From positions 8,177,001 through 8,241,000 of the forward strand of contig CM059585.1 of the NCBI GenBank assembly GCA_030407085.1: a stretch of 64,000 bases of DNA, read 5' to 3'. The stretch is from Trichopria drosophilae (Eukaryota > Arthropoda > Insecta > Hymenoptera > Diapriidae). The notes below the pieces were generated by a model. It was not told the DNA's origin. It searched no databases and worked only from the letters and a program-made list of their open reading frames with translations. A program made the position numbers and the translations under genes. Of this stretch, positions 25,501-40,500 are shown piece by piece; within the stretch, counting starts at the first letter, position 1, and each line of letters starts with the position of its first letter.

Positions 25501-28500
25501 TAGGTTAGGTTAGATTAGGCTAGGTTAGGTTAGATTACGCAGTTCTGGTAAGGTTTGGTTAGGCATCCAGGTTATTCTTCGTTGCAATTTTCAAAATGTT
25601 GTGACTCTATTTCACTTGTTTCTCTTTCTTCAATTTGTTTTTCTTCGTTTTCTTTTGATAACTGCTAGCTACAGCAATTTATATAGAATTTATAATAATT
25701 TCGCTTACTTTTCCAAAAAAAAGATTGCATTTAAGAAGTTCATTAAACATTTTATTTAGATCTTTCACCAGAATTTATTAAATAACTTTCACAGGTTATC
25801 TCATCATTTTTACAGATAAAAAGTAACAATAATTTCTTATTTTTTTCCCCAGTTACAAATTTGTCAAAAATTTTTTAATCAATTTCTGTTCATCAAAATG
25901 AATAATACGAACATCAGTAATATATCTCAATCTTTTTAGATTTCCATTGTTATATATCTAGATATGCAAATGCCAAATGCATATTTACATGTAAGATTTT
26001 AAAGTTTGATTGCTGAATCTGAATTTGAACACAGTTACTTATGTTCTGGAGATCGTAAATAAGGCACACTAATAATTTCTCTGTCTATCAAAGATCTCGT
26101 ATGAATTATGTATCATTGACTATAACCAGTGAGTGTTATTTTTAAATGATATTGAAATTTGTGAAATATTCTAAATAAAAAACATATTTTAAAAAAATTA
26201 TTATTTTAACGACATTAGCACTGAAGTTAATTTTATTTTTCAATAACTTTTAAATCAGGTGAGAATATAAACTAAGCTTCCATATGATCGATTAAACCAT
26301 TAACGTATTGCAATTTTGTCATTCAAGTTTGAATTGTAGCCATATGGTGAGCGGGAAGAAAGAATATTTGAGGGTGCTCTTTCTATTGGTGGCGGGTAGA
26401 ATTTTTTAAAATGAATTTTAATCTTGGAAAATCGAAAATTAAACAAAAGAAATGTAATTTTCTGAATGAATCTATATTTAAGAATAGTTATTCGTTCCCC
26501 TAATCAGAATCTCTGCCCTAACATTTTTTTATTAGTCCAAAATCTGTCTAAATCCTCGATATCTGAACTTAAAGTAAATACATTCTGCAAATTAAAAAAA
26601 AATGGCGTCTGTTAAAACAAAATGGCGAGCGCAATGACAAATTTTCTTCTTGAAAACTACAAACTTTAGAGGAAACATTCATACAACAATAATGTCTTAG
26701 AATCGGTCAAAGGCTACCCTCAAATTTGTTTAGAATATTTTGATACGATTTTTTATTTTTGACAAATTTAGAATACCGAAATTTTGAAAAAAGTCATTAA
26801 AAAGTTTGGGAGTATTCTTCAACCAATTTTAAGACATTTTTATTCTAAGGAATTTTTTGTAAAACAATAGAGCAAAATTCCTCATAATAAAAATGTCTTA
26901 AAATTGGTTAAAGAATACTACCATAATTTTTAATTACATTTTTCAAAATTTTGATGTTCCCAATTTAAAAAAAAAAGCAAAATTTGTACAAAACAAATTC
27001 TGAAAAATATTGAGGGTATTCTATGACCAACTCTATAATATTATTATTGTATGGAAATTTTCTCTAAAGTTTACAGTTTATTAAAAAAAATGGTTTAATT
27101 TTATGACGAAAATTGTTATTGAAGTTGAAATTCGAAATGAATGCAAGTAAAATGTTCTATTCCACGATAGCTAATTTTTTAATCAATTGAAGAATTTTAA
27201 ATCCATGTTATCAAAATAACAAAACTTGTTACTTTATAAAATAAATAAAACCTATATTTAATAACACGTGTTATTAAATAAATACAGTAAGTATATCATT
27301 ATGAACAGTTTCACTTTAACTTTCTTTACTACTTAACTAAGACGTTCACATGTTAATATAGAAGTATTTTAGACAATTTCACTAATTTCTTTCAGTACAT
27401 TTAAATCCGGTTTTATTTAAAATTAAATTAATATATTGTAATTTAAACAAAACATATTAATTTTAGCCGTTCAAAAATATTTTTTGTATTTTTCTAGTGA
27501 TTAACAGTTGATTTTATTATACATCTTTATTTTCTAATTATTATTATTATGTTTACTCGGTACTCGGTAATTCAAAAAAAAGAAAAATATGATTTTTTTT
27601 TTAGAAAAAAATCTAGGTTGAAAGGAAGTTGTTTCTTAATCGTGGCGAAATTTGTTACTGGGTAGTTTTTGGAGTGGTTGATGACGAATCTGACTCATCC
27701 ATTTGTTGTTAAGACAAGTGGCTTTAATTAGTTTTATAAAGAACAAATATTCGAATCTCGAATTTTTTGTAACTTACAGCGGGCAATGCTGATGTTTTTT
27801 AGATCATTGACAGTGGAAAATATGATTCGCTGATTGTGAATTTGATCCCAGATTGTCAAAATTGAAAAGGTCCAAATCTTGGATTCAGTATTTTCAATTT
27901 ACAAAATCTTAAAAGATTAAATTCGTAATATGTGACTGTTAAAACTCTTAGAGTAGACATTTTCAGCTCAATCAAGCAACTTTTTTTTGGTCAGTCATCA
28001 TGGATCCGCCATTTTTTAATTTGAAAAATTTATCTAATAAATTTCAGCCATTTTCCTAAAGAAGAATTTATGATTTAAAAAGTGAAGTAGATATTTATTT
28101 GTGACTATTTATAGAAATATTTAGCCGAGTGTGAAATAAAAATAATTCATTGTATTTAAAATATGTGGAAATCAAATCCCGGTTGGCATTTTGAATGAAA
28201 ATAAAAAAAGTACTTGATTTACTCAGTTGCCGTAACTGTCCTAATGTTCTGTACTAAGAAATAAACATAATCACTATAATTAGTAACAGACTCACGAATT
28301 TTAAAATTAATTTAGTCGTTTGATCATTTAGATAGGTTGACAAATGACACATTTTGAAATTTCATCGTTAACTCAAAATTATTACAGAAATTCACATTTC
28401 AAAACGTCAAACTCGTCAAATGTGACCGACGGTAATTAAAACAAACTAGCATCAGTCGAAGCAAAAGTATTAATCAACGCATACAAGTTGCATCAGAATT

Positions 28501-31500
28501 ATCGATCTTAATTAACTATTGAATACTACAGATGCAGATAATTCATACTTAGAACAAACGACGCTTTAGATAATCGAATTTACGAACCAGGTGGTACCAT
28601 ATTTTATGCTTCAATGCTGAATTACTAGATTTTATTAATCGAGCATTAGTTCGTGGCCTTTTGAAAGAAGACATCGTAAGCTAATAAATTAAAGTACTGC
28701 TTATTGACGTTTTAATGAACTTGTATTTTAATAAATCTTTGGCAACTTTTTCTTCAGCACGAGTTTCATACATTCTTGATCTAGGGTAATTGAGTTTCAT
28801 CGTGTCATTCTGCAATATGATATAAATTACAACATTCTTAATTCATTGTCGTATACATTTTTTCACAATAAAGTAGTTACGAAACATTATAACTCCAATC
28901 TTAGTTTGGTCGTGACACCATTTCGTGACCAAAGAGTTAATTGTCACTCCAATTTACGGGAAAATTCTCATAAGAAAAATCAAGCTTCTTCCTTAATTTT
29001 ACTAAAAATTTCTTGATTTACATACAATTTTATATAATTGTTCTTATTTTATTAAAAACTTTTTCACACGCGTGTTGCTTAGTTTCTTTGTTTATAAGTT
29101 CAATTTACTCGGAAACTAGAAGGAATACTCTATTTTTTGTAAATAATTGTTTAAAAAATATTTCTAATGGTATTCCCCAGGAATAAAAAGTTTATAGGCT
29201 TTTAAAAAATGAAATTAAAGTAGTTAGCCTCGGTACTTTGTTTGAAACTAATTCCAACGGTATTCATCGTAATAAGTCAATAATTGCCAGTAGTGCAATT
29301 TTCTTCAATTAGCAATGTGAAGATTTCAAATTCACACGTAAATAAACGCGGTTTAACTTGACTCGTGGTAACTATCTATACAATGTAATAAGTATACAAA
29401 TTAGTATAAGATAGAGAGAACATTTACGTGGATGTAATAATTAAAATATTTAATTAATTTCGGTAATGTGAGAAGATTGTTCATGACCCGTTTATTCATC
29501 TACAAGCCATGAATACCAATTTGAAATAATTATGAAGAATATTTAATAAACATCGACTAAAATATATTAAATACAACACAACATTAATTTATAAATTTCA
29601 AAAATCTACGTACAATTATTTTTTAAATACGAATTAATTCGACATAAAACGGAGAAACTTTTCTAGTAACTTAACAGCACTATTCAAACATAATAGCTCA
29701 ATTGTTTAATTAAACTAACGTTGATAAGGATAATTGACTAATGGCTATGAATTTACATAGGAGCAATCGATCGTAATTCCAATTCATCAATCATTAATAC
29801 TACACAGACAACGTTACGTTCGATATTAAAAGTGGTGAACAATTTAGCACTGAGCGACTAACTAACGTTAATCTCAAAATCTACATAGACTTTCTCTTCT
29901 TGACAACGACTAGAACTGCACAAATTGTCGTTATATTACTCGCAATTTGCTTATCAAAGTGTCTATGAAGAGTAATCTCAACGACATTACGCAGCTGGCC
30001 AACTTTCTAAGTTAATTAAAAACATGTAATCAGACGAAACGATATCATTTTGAGCCCAACTCCCGTATAATTAGAAGTAGTTTCTGGTCTCAGACTTTTC
30101 TTTAATTCATTGTCTTGTGATTTTCAAAACAAGTTTTTGAAGCAATTTTCAAGCAAAATGGTCACTTAAATACTATATCAATTTTTTAACAAATGTGCAT
30201 GGATAATTTTGTTTTATCACTGGACTTTTTCTGATAATTAGTCCGAAGATTTTTTATATTCTAATATACATTAAAAACTTTTCTTGATTGAGTTTTCTTG
30301 AATGAAAACTGATTGGTTACTGCAGGGGAGGAAAGAAAAATGTATGCATGTTGTAAAAATATTTTAATTTTTCTATAATGTGAACTATACTAAGGGATAT
30401 AACAGTCCCTCCCAATATTAACCTTCTATTAACCAATATTAATCTCTCAACATTAGCCTCTATAGGGCACTCTCAATATTCTTTCCCCTATTTACCCCCA
30501 CTGTCGGCAATATCACCCATGCGCAATGTTTCACTTGGAAATCAGCGTGTTTTTAAACATCTCTAGACGGTGGTCTAAAAAGCCACAGATAATGTTTTCA
30601 ATGCAAATATTAATACCGATTGCGAGTTTCTTTTAAAAACTTGTTATTTTTTGGTTATTGAGTTCCCGACTATTTTTTACGGGTTTTTGGTCAGGACTTT
30701 GTCAAATTTCAAAATTCACGATGGAGAATTCATGATGAAATCATGGAGAATTCGCGGAGGATTCATGGAGTAGTCTTGGAGGATTCATGAAGAATTCATG
30801 GAGGATTCGTGGAGAATTCGTGGAGTATTCATGATGAATTTATGGAGAATTCTTGGAAGATTACCGGAGAATTCATTCAGAGTTCATGGAGAATTCTCGG
30901 AGGATTCATGGAGTATTGTTGGAGGATTAATGGAGAATTCGTGGAGTATTCGTGGAGAATTTATGGAGGATTAATGTAGAATTCGTGGAGAATTCGTGGA
31001 GAATTTGTGGAAAATTCGTGGAGTATTCATGATGAATTCTTAGAAGATTATCGAAGAATTCATTGAGAGTTCATGAAGGATTCATGGAGAATTCATGGAG
31101 AATTCATGGAGGATTCGTGGAGGAATCGTGGAGAGTTATCTTATGTATCCCTTCCTCCACAAGTCTACCATTAATTCTCCATGAAATGTACACGAATCCT
31201 CCATAAATTCTCCACGAATCCTTCATGAATTCTCCATGAATCCTCCAAGAATTCTCCACGAATCCTCCAAGAATTCTCCACGAACCCTCCATAAATTCTC
31301 CATGAATCCTCCAAGAATTCTCCACGAATCCTCCAAAAATTCTCCACGAATACTCCACGAATTCTCCATGAATTCTACATGAATTTTCCATGAATTTTCC
31401 ATGAATTCTCCAAGAGTTCTCCAAGAGTTCTCCACAAATTCTCCACGAATCCCACATGAATTCTCCATAAATTTTTAAAATGTGACAGATTCCTGACCAA

Positions 31501-34500
31501 AAATAATACATCGAGGATTCATGGAGAATTCCTGGAGAATTCTTATCGTCCGGCAGATGATATTTTTTAAATTTGAGTGTATATAAACTTTGGACCCGAG
31601 AGATTTTGAAGAATCTTGAAAATAAATCAATATACATTATATTAAATTCCAAAATCGCATTCGCATTCCTGACCAGAAACATAAAAAAATAATTGGATAT
31701 TCATAGGCTAAAAATAACAAATTTTTAAAAGTTGGCCATGGGTAATAATGTTTATCGGGAAAATAATCTCTCTGACATTTTCAGTCTACCATCTTGAAAT
31801 TACATTTCATCATTATGATGTATGGATATTAGGATGCCATATTTTCATATAAAACAGTGCTCTGGATACATCCTATGTGTACAAAATTAATTTTTGTAAC
31901 AAAAATGTAAAAAAATTCGATGTAAGAGAACAACATTTTCATAATTTTATTAGCATATCCTGAAATTATAACTGCAGATATGTCAGAAAATATTAGTGCA
32001 AAATTATTTGCCTTTCCTCGTAGCAAAAAAATGTAATATTTAATAAAAAGAACAAAGAAATAAATCTTGAATATATTCTACTGAAAACTTAACTTACTGC
32101 CAAAAAGAATTAAGTAACTTTTATTAAATAGAATTGAGGTAATGTTATTAGTTTTCTTCACTTCAAACCCGTTATATGTTTTAGTTTAGTACTTAATTAC
32201 CTCTAATTATGTAATAAAATTTACAAATTTTCATAAATTTTTATAATTTTTCTAGTTAATATTGACTACTGTAAATGTTTCAATAAAATTTTATGATTTT
32301 TGTAAATTTTATTACTGTTTTTTTGAAGATGTTATGTATAGTTTGAAACACTATTTATTTATCAATTTTATGACATTTCAGTGTAATACAATAACCTAAC
32401 CTAACCTAACGTAACGTAACCTAACCTAACGTAACGTAACCTAACCTAAACGAACCTAACCTAACCTAACCTATACCCGTTTTAGTTGTAACAAAATATA
32501 TCTCCTAAAACTAAACGATCGAGAACAATTTACAATTACGATAACTGTCGACAATAATTTAGAAATCTATCAATGACTAAAACATGACTAAAATGTTTTC
32601 GGTATTTTCTCAAATGCGTTCATCTATTACCATAACTTTTTTATACTTTTTCTGCTTACTGAGTATTTTACTTTTAATTTATCAACTTCATGGACATTTT
32701 AAGATAACACAAAATTTGTTTTTTATCATGAAAATTGAGTAAAATTGAGAAATTTATTTGACTTTCGGGGTTTCTTCGAATTTTCTGAATGGTAAAATAT
32801 ATTTTTATGACATTTTTTTATTTTTACTTACAACTTACAGATGTTATTATTTTCTGATGACTTATATAAAGGTTGAAATGTCAAAATATTCAACTAATTT
32901 TATTTCAACATTGTTAGTATTGTTTTTATCAAGAAACTATTATTTCTACAAAAATTTTTCACTTACGAAAAAGCCTTACGGACAAGAAGATTTGGATGCT
33001 TCATTTAACAATAATGAACTAAAAATTGCGTAGTATAAACACTTATATTCTCGTTTACTAATGGTCAATGACATGAACGTTTCACAATTTACGCAATGAA
33101 CTCGTTTGAAGCTCCTAGTAGAGTATCACTGATTGAAATAGGGACCTGCTCAATGATCTGAGTTCACGGAGTTTAACACCAAACTCAACTGAATTCTAAC
33201 CAGATAAGGCTCAGATGAATTTCCCAATTTTTCAAATTGTCCACTACCTATTATTGTAAACTCAAACATGCCAGATGCATTAACGCGTGTTCCTAACCAC
33301 TTAAGACGTCCATCAACTAGCAAACGCGGAAACGCACGTTTGAAGGAAAGCGCATTTCTAAGCAATCTTAAACGAACAAATGGCATTCACGCATCCACGG
33401 CAAAATGCCGGTTTAGAAAGCGAGCGTGTCTAATACTTGCCTACGGATCCCCAGTCGGGGTGCGCCAAATTGTTGTACCACCCGTCATACCTCTGCTTCT
33501 CGGTGTAGTCGGACAGCGCCCCTGAAACATAACAAAACAAAATCATTAATAAATGCAGAAACCCGGATTTCGATAAGGAAAATTCTCAAGACCTACATAG
33601 GATCCTATCCCTAACAATCGGTGCCGTTGGCACTGATTTCCTCAGAGCTTATGGCATGAGCGAATTTGCATCCGGGTTACGGTAACGTTTGTACACCGTC
33701 GTTACTGATCATTTTTAATCGCCTCGAGTATCCGCATCACGTACATATTGTCGAGGCAAAAGATAAAGAAACTGAAAATTGCATGATACCAGATTTGCGG
33801 GATTTCGAAAACGTGATTCTCTTTTTTTTCCTAACTGCCTTTAGTCTCTAAATAACGCAACCTTACGTGTTTTTTTATTTGTTGAAGCAAATTTTGTTTA
33901 CAAATATATAATCACTGGTATTATGATTAGGTATCATTGACATTAGACACGATCTAGACTAGATTTGTCTGGCAATAGTCTGACGAGGACTTGCCTCAAG
34001 GCTGGAGCTGATGTCAGACTGGTCTGGCAATAGATAACTTTAGCTGACGCTAGAGTGTAAAATAGAGTTTTGAGCAGTAGTTTACTAATTATATGAAGCC
34101 ATAAATAATTACAATAATTATTCTTTCGAAGAGCTTATTGTCAAACAAGAAATGACATGGATATCTCGCTATCATCGAAACTTAGATTTGATGTTAATCT
34201 ATACCAGTCTAGCTTCTACTAGGTCCTAATCAGGTGCTCGACAGCTCCATTGTAGTTTTAGTAGTTACGGAAATACAGTAACAGCCTAGTATGAAGCTGA
34301 TGTTTTTTCTTAATTCCGGGAATTTCAGAGGCTCCTCTTTAGCTGAATTTTTATCGCATCACCTCGTATTAGGGTTTAGGTTGTTCATTTTTTCATGGTC
34401 AAATTAAGAAAAATGTCAATACCAATTAAAAACTTTGCAGAGTACCAAACAAAAATTTTGTTAAATTAGTGTTAATACCGTATCTAACTAACGGTACCTG

Positions 34501-37500
34501 GTATCGCAGATATTTTGAACCAATTCAGCTTCTAATATGTAAAATGTTACATATACAATTCTGTCAAAATAAACGAAGTGGAAGCAGTGACTAATGGATT
34601 CTCAGGAGCAATTGAATGCATTAAACGTTGACATACCAATTGGCTACTAATATAGAGGTAATATCTTCACTTTCACCAATATATATCCCAGAGCAGTTGC
34701 TAAACGACAATCTCGTACCAGCAGACACATATGAATTATAATGAATAATTAATGGCGTATCTTTGCCGTTGATTATTTTAATATGCAAACTTTAACACGT
34801 GTACTTTTTAAACCTAATTGTTCCGCGAGCTAATCTACGTGATCATCTAATTTATTATTGCGCTATTTCCGTAATTTAATACCTGATTTCCTGATACCTT
34901 TTAACTGCAAGAAACAGTTTAATGACTTAAATTTAATGATAAGGAATGATACATTTTCGTCTTTCATGTTCATATAATTATAATTGGAAGATTTTCACAT
35001 TTCATACTTAATAAAATTGAATTTAGTTTCTGGACTTCTTAGCGTTGCCAACTTTAATAAATACTATCTCTTGGTTAACTTTTAGACGATTCATTAACAT
35101 TTTAATCATGTTTCATTAAACACATATTGGAACTTGTCTAAATTAAAAAATTCCTTCCATTCCTCTTAATCCAGAGTTAATGAAATAAAGTTGTCTACCG
35201 ATTCGATTTAGATAAATATCAACTAGTATTCCTTATAATTAATCACCAACGATTACTTCTCGTAAAAATGCAGGAATGAGAGTGAAGATTTATTAACCAT
35301 GCACGTCAAAACTGGATTTTTGTCCGAAAAATCCGTTTTCGAAAGTGTAAATGTTTAATGAATGGAATATTATAGTAAAATGTAATTAATATATCCGATG
35401 ATATTTTGAAATGTAGCATTCAATTATAGTTTATTCACCTCAGTGAATCCTGTGATCTTTATGACACGGTGTAACATCGATTGATATTAATTGTAAACAA
35501 TTAAAACGCTTGTCGGTATGTTATAACGGATGATGAATTGATGACGCAGCAAATCACTCATGACTCTGGGAGTTTCGAATTTCTCCATCAGGTTTTGGTG
35601 TAGCCTTACAAAACACGATTGCACTCATCATAACAGTACGCGATCATAGGCGTTAAAAATCGTTATATGAGGAAAAAATTTCTAAAACTAACAGTACATG
35701 TATTCGGAGCACATTCGATTAATTTTTGTCATGCCTTAGTAAAAAAAAATTTTTAGATCTGTCTACGTTATTATCGGGATGGAATCCTGTCGAAATTGAA
35801 TGGTTGGAAGGTAGATGAACAGTTATGAAGGGTCGAATGGTGACCCACTGAAAGTGTGTCAATATTTGCGGTGTTCTGGGACGATGACTATCGGAGATGC
35901 TAACAGGTCGCTTATGGGAATGACTTTTAATATCGCTTTTGTCATTTCATTTTTTACGTTGATTGCTGATTGTTCACGATCGCCTTTGATTGTCGCAGTT
36001 TTAGTTTGTGTTTTACTTTGATTTATAATTTATACAATTATATAGAATTTACTATGCCGAAAATGACTTCTGGTAACACTGTTCGTTTGATTTCTCGAAC
36101 ATCGGTAAACTCTCTGCATGCAATTGATATTATCGAACCCCTATGTTTCATAATTATGCAAGTGTTTGTTTTGACATTTTATGTTTCGCTTACGGCATCG
36201 AACGATCAATGAAATTTCTGTGTCACTGTTTTTATTGTGAAAAGAAGAGAAACCAAAACTGTCATATTAATAAAGAGGATTTATGTTCGCATTTATAGTT
36301 TAAGACGTGTACCTGGAAATGAATGTTATAAAAAAAGAATAAAATTGTGAAATACTGGAAGAAAATAAAAATGGTAGACTGAAAAAAAATGTGTCGATGA
36401 AAATTGGTTAAAATCAACTGAAAAACGTCTGTAAATATTTCTAATTAGAATTCCATTTTCTTAGCGACATTCGCTTCAACATTTTTTTAAATTGCAAAAG
36501 ATTCGTGTCATTTTTGTATAAAAGTAATGTCCACGATCATTATCATTCCTGGTTTTACTATAACGTTTTTAATCCTGTTTTTGGATTTTACTTGTTATTA
36601 TTTACTTTTTTTACATGATTTTCTATTATACATTTATTTTAGTGGGTTTTATTTAGAATATTGAGAGTTTTTAAAGACACTGGTATGTCAATGAGTCAAA
36701 CGATTAAAAATAGTCAAGATTAAACGTTTTACGAAAAATTGTTAGTATTTCAAAGCTCGTAGAAATGAATAATAAAAACTATTAGAAAATTAATTACAAA
36801 TTCATGATTTTATACATGAAAAATTCTTGTTCTACAATGACTAATACAATGACTAATCTAAAAATTTTAGATTTTACAGTTCATCTCAATTTCTTCAAAA
36901 CAAAATTAAGAATATCTACAACATTTTAAAGGTAAGAAAAAAGAAATCATTTCAATTCAATTATCTCAATTTGTTTTAAGCCATAAAATTATGTGACTTA
37001 TGGTAATATATTGTTGCATAATTTGGACTTCATCATCAGAATTTATTGTGATATTTCTTTGTATACCGATATTATATAATTTTTTTAATTGATAATTTCT
37101 AAACACAATAATATACAAAAATATAAGTTTTTTTCTTGGATCCGCACATTGAATCTTTAAAAATTAATTTCGAATTAATAATTGGTTTTAAAAACGTAGG
37201 AGAGATTTTTCGAGTGTATTTTTGTAAGAATTCAATTTTTCATAACCGGACAATTCATTACTTTGGAACATCAGTATGCTGATCAATTAATAGTTTTTAT
37301 TCAATTATTACAATAAACAATATGAAAGACTAGTCTCTAAATTTGAATTAGTGAACAGTGGGTTACTATTCGAAGTTAGTAACGAAATTTACTAATTATT
37401 AGTCAATTTTAATTAATTCAATGAATTCATCAAATTATGTTACTCATTCAATTAGTGGAAATTGAATATTTAGTAACTTTTATTACTAATTTCAAACAGT

Positions 37501-40500
37501 AATTTACTTTTCACCAATTCAGATGTAGACAGTACGCGATACAAAAAGTACGATACTAAAAGGTAAGAAATACTAATAAAAAGTTACGTTAAATTGATAG
37601 TTTTCAGGTATGAAATAATAATGAGAATATTCGTAATGAATAATAACGATGAAAGAATTTACTTTGTATGAAGATTCAGATATTCTTAGAAATATATTAA
37701 ATATTGTTTTTGGCTGGATATTTAAAATAGTTAACGAAAATCTCGACCAAACATCAACAACGTCGATGATTTAAATAACAATTTGACATCTTGTCCTCAA
37801 AACCTCCAAATTTAAATCACAAAATCAGCAGATTTAATTAAGGAAATATCCACTTTAAACGCTGAAAAAAATCACTATTTTTATCGTGTTTTTTATGTGG
37901 TAAGAAAAAGTAGATAATTGAAACGCATTTTTTGGTAGTTAGTAGGCATGCTTTGGACCAAAAAATTTACAACTGGTTTTTACCGTACATATAAAATAGC
38001 TGTAATAGTACCAAAGTTTAGTTCCGTTTTGAGAAAGCTCGTTGTATTTAATGTCAGAAATACCTTTATAAGAAATTATTTGTGCAGTTTAAAACATGTC
38101 TTTTAGGTTTCTGACTTACAAACTTCTTGGATTTGAAATCAGAGTTTTGAAAAAAAATTACTAAAAATTTGTCATTAACATTCATAAACCCAATAACTCC
38201 CAGAAATCTGGAACGTTTAAGTACGTTCAAGACTTTAACGTATAAGTCTTGACTTATTGGACTTTTTTGTTCGAACCCTTCGTGAAAAATGCCACTATAA
38301 TGACGTACATGCACAATCCTTTAGGTTAGTGGTGAGAAAATCTCATTCAACGACACTAAAATCTTTCGAAAGACAAATTTTTAGCAGGTCCCACTTATCT
38401 TTATAAATTTGTCCGCCATACTGTAACCGTTATATTGCATTTTGAAAATCGGACATTAGATTTATCTTCACCGACCTCAACAACACCCAAATAATAAGTT
38501 TCATCCAAATTCGAGTACTTTTGAAAGAAATGTTCTCCATCTTGGATCCTCCAACTGAATTTTGATTCAATTTCGTAAGGAGCGTGTAAACGCGGAATAA
38601 TATAAATATTATAAAATTTTTATTGATGATAATAGTGAAAAATCCGCAGCAAAACAAACGTTTGAAAAAATAAACGAAACGAAGATTTAAAAAATGTATT
38701 TTTTTAACTAAAACTATATTTTATTTATTTTTAAACAGAATTTAAAAAGGATTGACATCCGTCATGAGATTAAAAACATTAGTAAGAAACAAATTATTTG
38801 GTTTCGTTACGATCTTTACTATATTTTGGTTTGTAACTGAGGCTCGAATATGAATAAAAAATGTAGAATTTCTGGGCATTAACTCAACTAAAAAACTCAT
38901 GAAAATTTATAAAAAATAAATGATAAAAACAAAAAATTAATTAACAATAGTTCCAACGATTTTTCATAAATGAATTTTGATTTAAATTTAATTTTTATTA
39001 AAATGTCGATAATATACACCATTTTACTGGTAATCACAGAACTAAATCAAGTTTTTTAATACACGTGTCAAGGGACTGTCGTAATTTTAAATTTTCCGTT
39101 TTCAACATATCCTTTATTACATTTTCGTCACATTTCAGGTATTTTTATTATTTTTATTTTCGACTACTGTAAGGTTTTTTACATAACTTAATTAGCATTA
39201 CACAAAATTAGAAATTCAATTTTCTATCATAAAACTACGCTTAATTTTGATTATTTTCATTACGACTGAGGTAATGACCAATAAAATGTGAAGAAGAAAA
39301 TACTTCACTGTGAAAGACATAAAATGGTTTTGAACAAGGTTAAAGGTCATTCAAGAATGGTATGTTAGGTAGGAAAACTATCACTTTACATGCTTAGGTG
39401 AAAAGTATGTGACCTCGAATGAGAAAAAGTAAATATATAATAAAATGGTCGATGTGACTGATATTTAACAAAATATGTTAATTAACAAAAGGAGAAGAAA
39501 CTAATTCAATATCGTAACTTAAATATGCAATAATAATCACAATAGTAATAGTCAAAAAACTCGAACAATTTCAAGTAACTAAAAATCTTCTGCATTGAAT
39601 TTTTTTATACACTTTAACTGAACTTTATAAAAAAAGTTTCTGAAGTTGATTTTTACATTTAAATTTTAAACAAATTTAAAAAACGTAAATATATGTCTCC
39701 AGTAAAAAATTATAAATTTGATCTACTTTCTTTTGTTTCTTTCCAATGTATGACTTAACATCACAAGTAAAATGATTTTGAAAATTATATATGTATAGGA
39801 TGCGAGGGATAAAGTTTCCTACACGTCGAAGGTATTTTAATGAAAGTAAATTTTTTCAAAGGCTGTCGAGTTTGACCGAAAGGAATTCTTGGCAACGGAT
39901 TACATATTCAAGTCGAGAAAAGACTCGTATTCGAGCCATGCATCCGCCCGGAGATTCGAATGCTTGGTTTAGAAGCATGCCTTTCATAATATTCCCGAAC
40001 GGGCCGATCAACCTACTTATTTCAAATATTTCAAATTCGTCGATCTACTAACTACTGCTCAGGAATTTTGACGATCTTACATATCTAAAAACTCAAAAAA
40101 AGTCATTTATCTTGTCATCTGTCGAAAATTGTGGAAATTGTCAAATAAATTGGAGTAATAAATTAAATTACTACTCTCCAAATTTTTTGGAGTGAAAAAT
40201 CTGTAGTGTCCTTATTGGGATTAATAATTACACGATTCACATTGTTGTTTCGTTTTGTAAACAGGTAATCAAAGTTTCTATTGTTTTTGGTTTAAAAGTG
40301 GTATAGATTCAACGTTTTATTAACTCATGCCAAAAACGTATATTAAACTGAATGATGGACACGTGGTATTACCAGAGTACTTAGGCATTTTATACACACG
40401 TTATTTTGTGGTATGTCAAAAGCGATTATTATCAACCTTTAAAACACGTGTTGGTTTCGTTTCCATATTTTAAACGTATATTATACGACCGTTAAATAAA

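Larger units (their letters stand above)
24626..33440 (-). other. Duox intron 2 (about 8.8 kb, GC-AG)
   Basis: The intron joins exon 2 to exon 3 with GCAAGT at its 5' end and CTATAG at its 3' end. It is dense in repeats: a MITE-like element at 25036-25229, TTAGG blocks at 25.4 and 32.4 kb, a 450-bp palindrome at 26.6-27.1 kb, and an inverted 11-bp satellite at 30.7-31.5 kb. No nested gene is supported. Confidence 0.85.

Noticed and set aside
31104..31682. A 192-codon open frame on the minus strand with an 11-residue repeat (GEFMENSWRIH-like)
   Set aside because: It is the translation of the 11-bp satellite arm; 11 bp read in threes gives an 11-residue period with no stop. The frame has no homology and ends in ordinary AT-rich DNA.
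33425..33440. A conventional GT donor just downstream of Duox exon 2 (AA|GTATTA)
   Set aside because: Using it shifts the frame into exon 3 and breaks the conserved GSVDSRL junction. The GC donor three to four bases upstream restores both.
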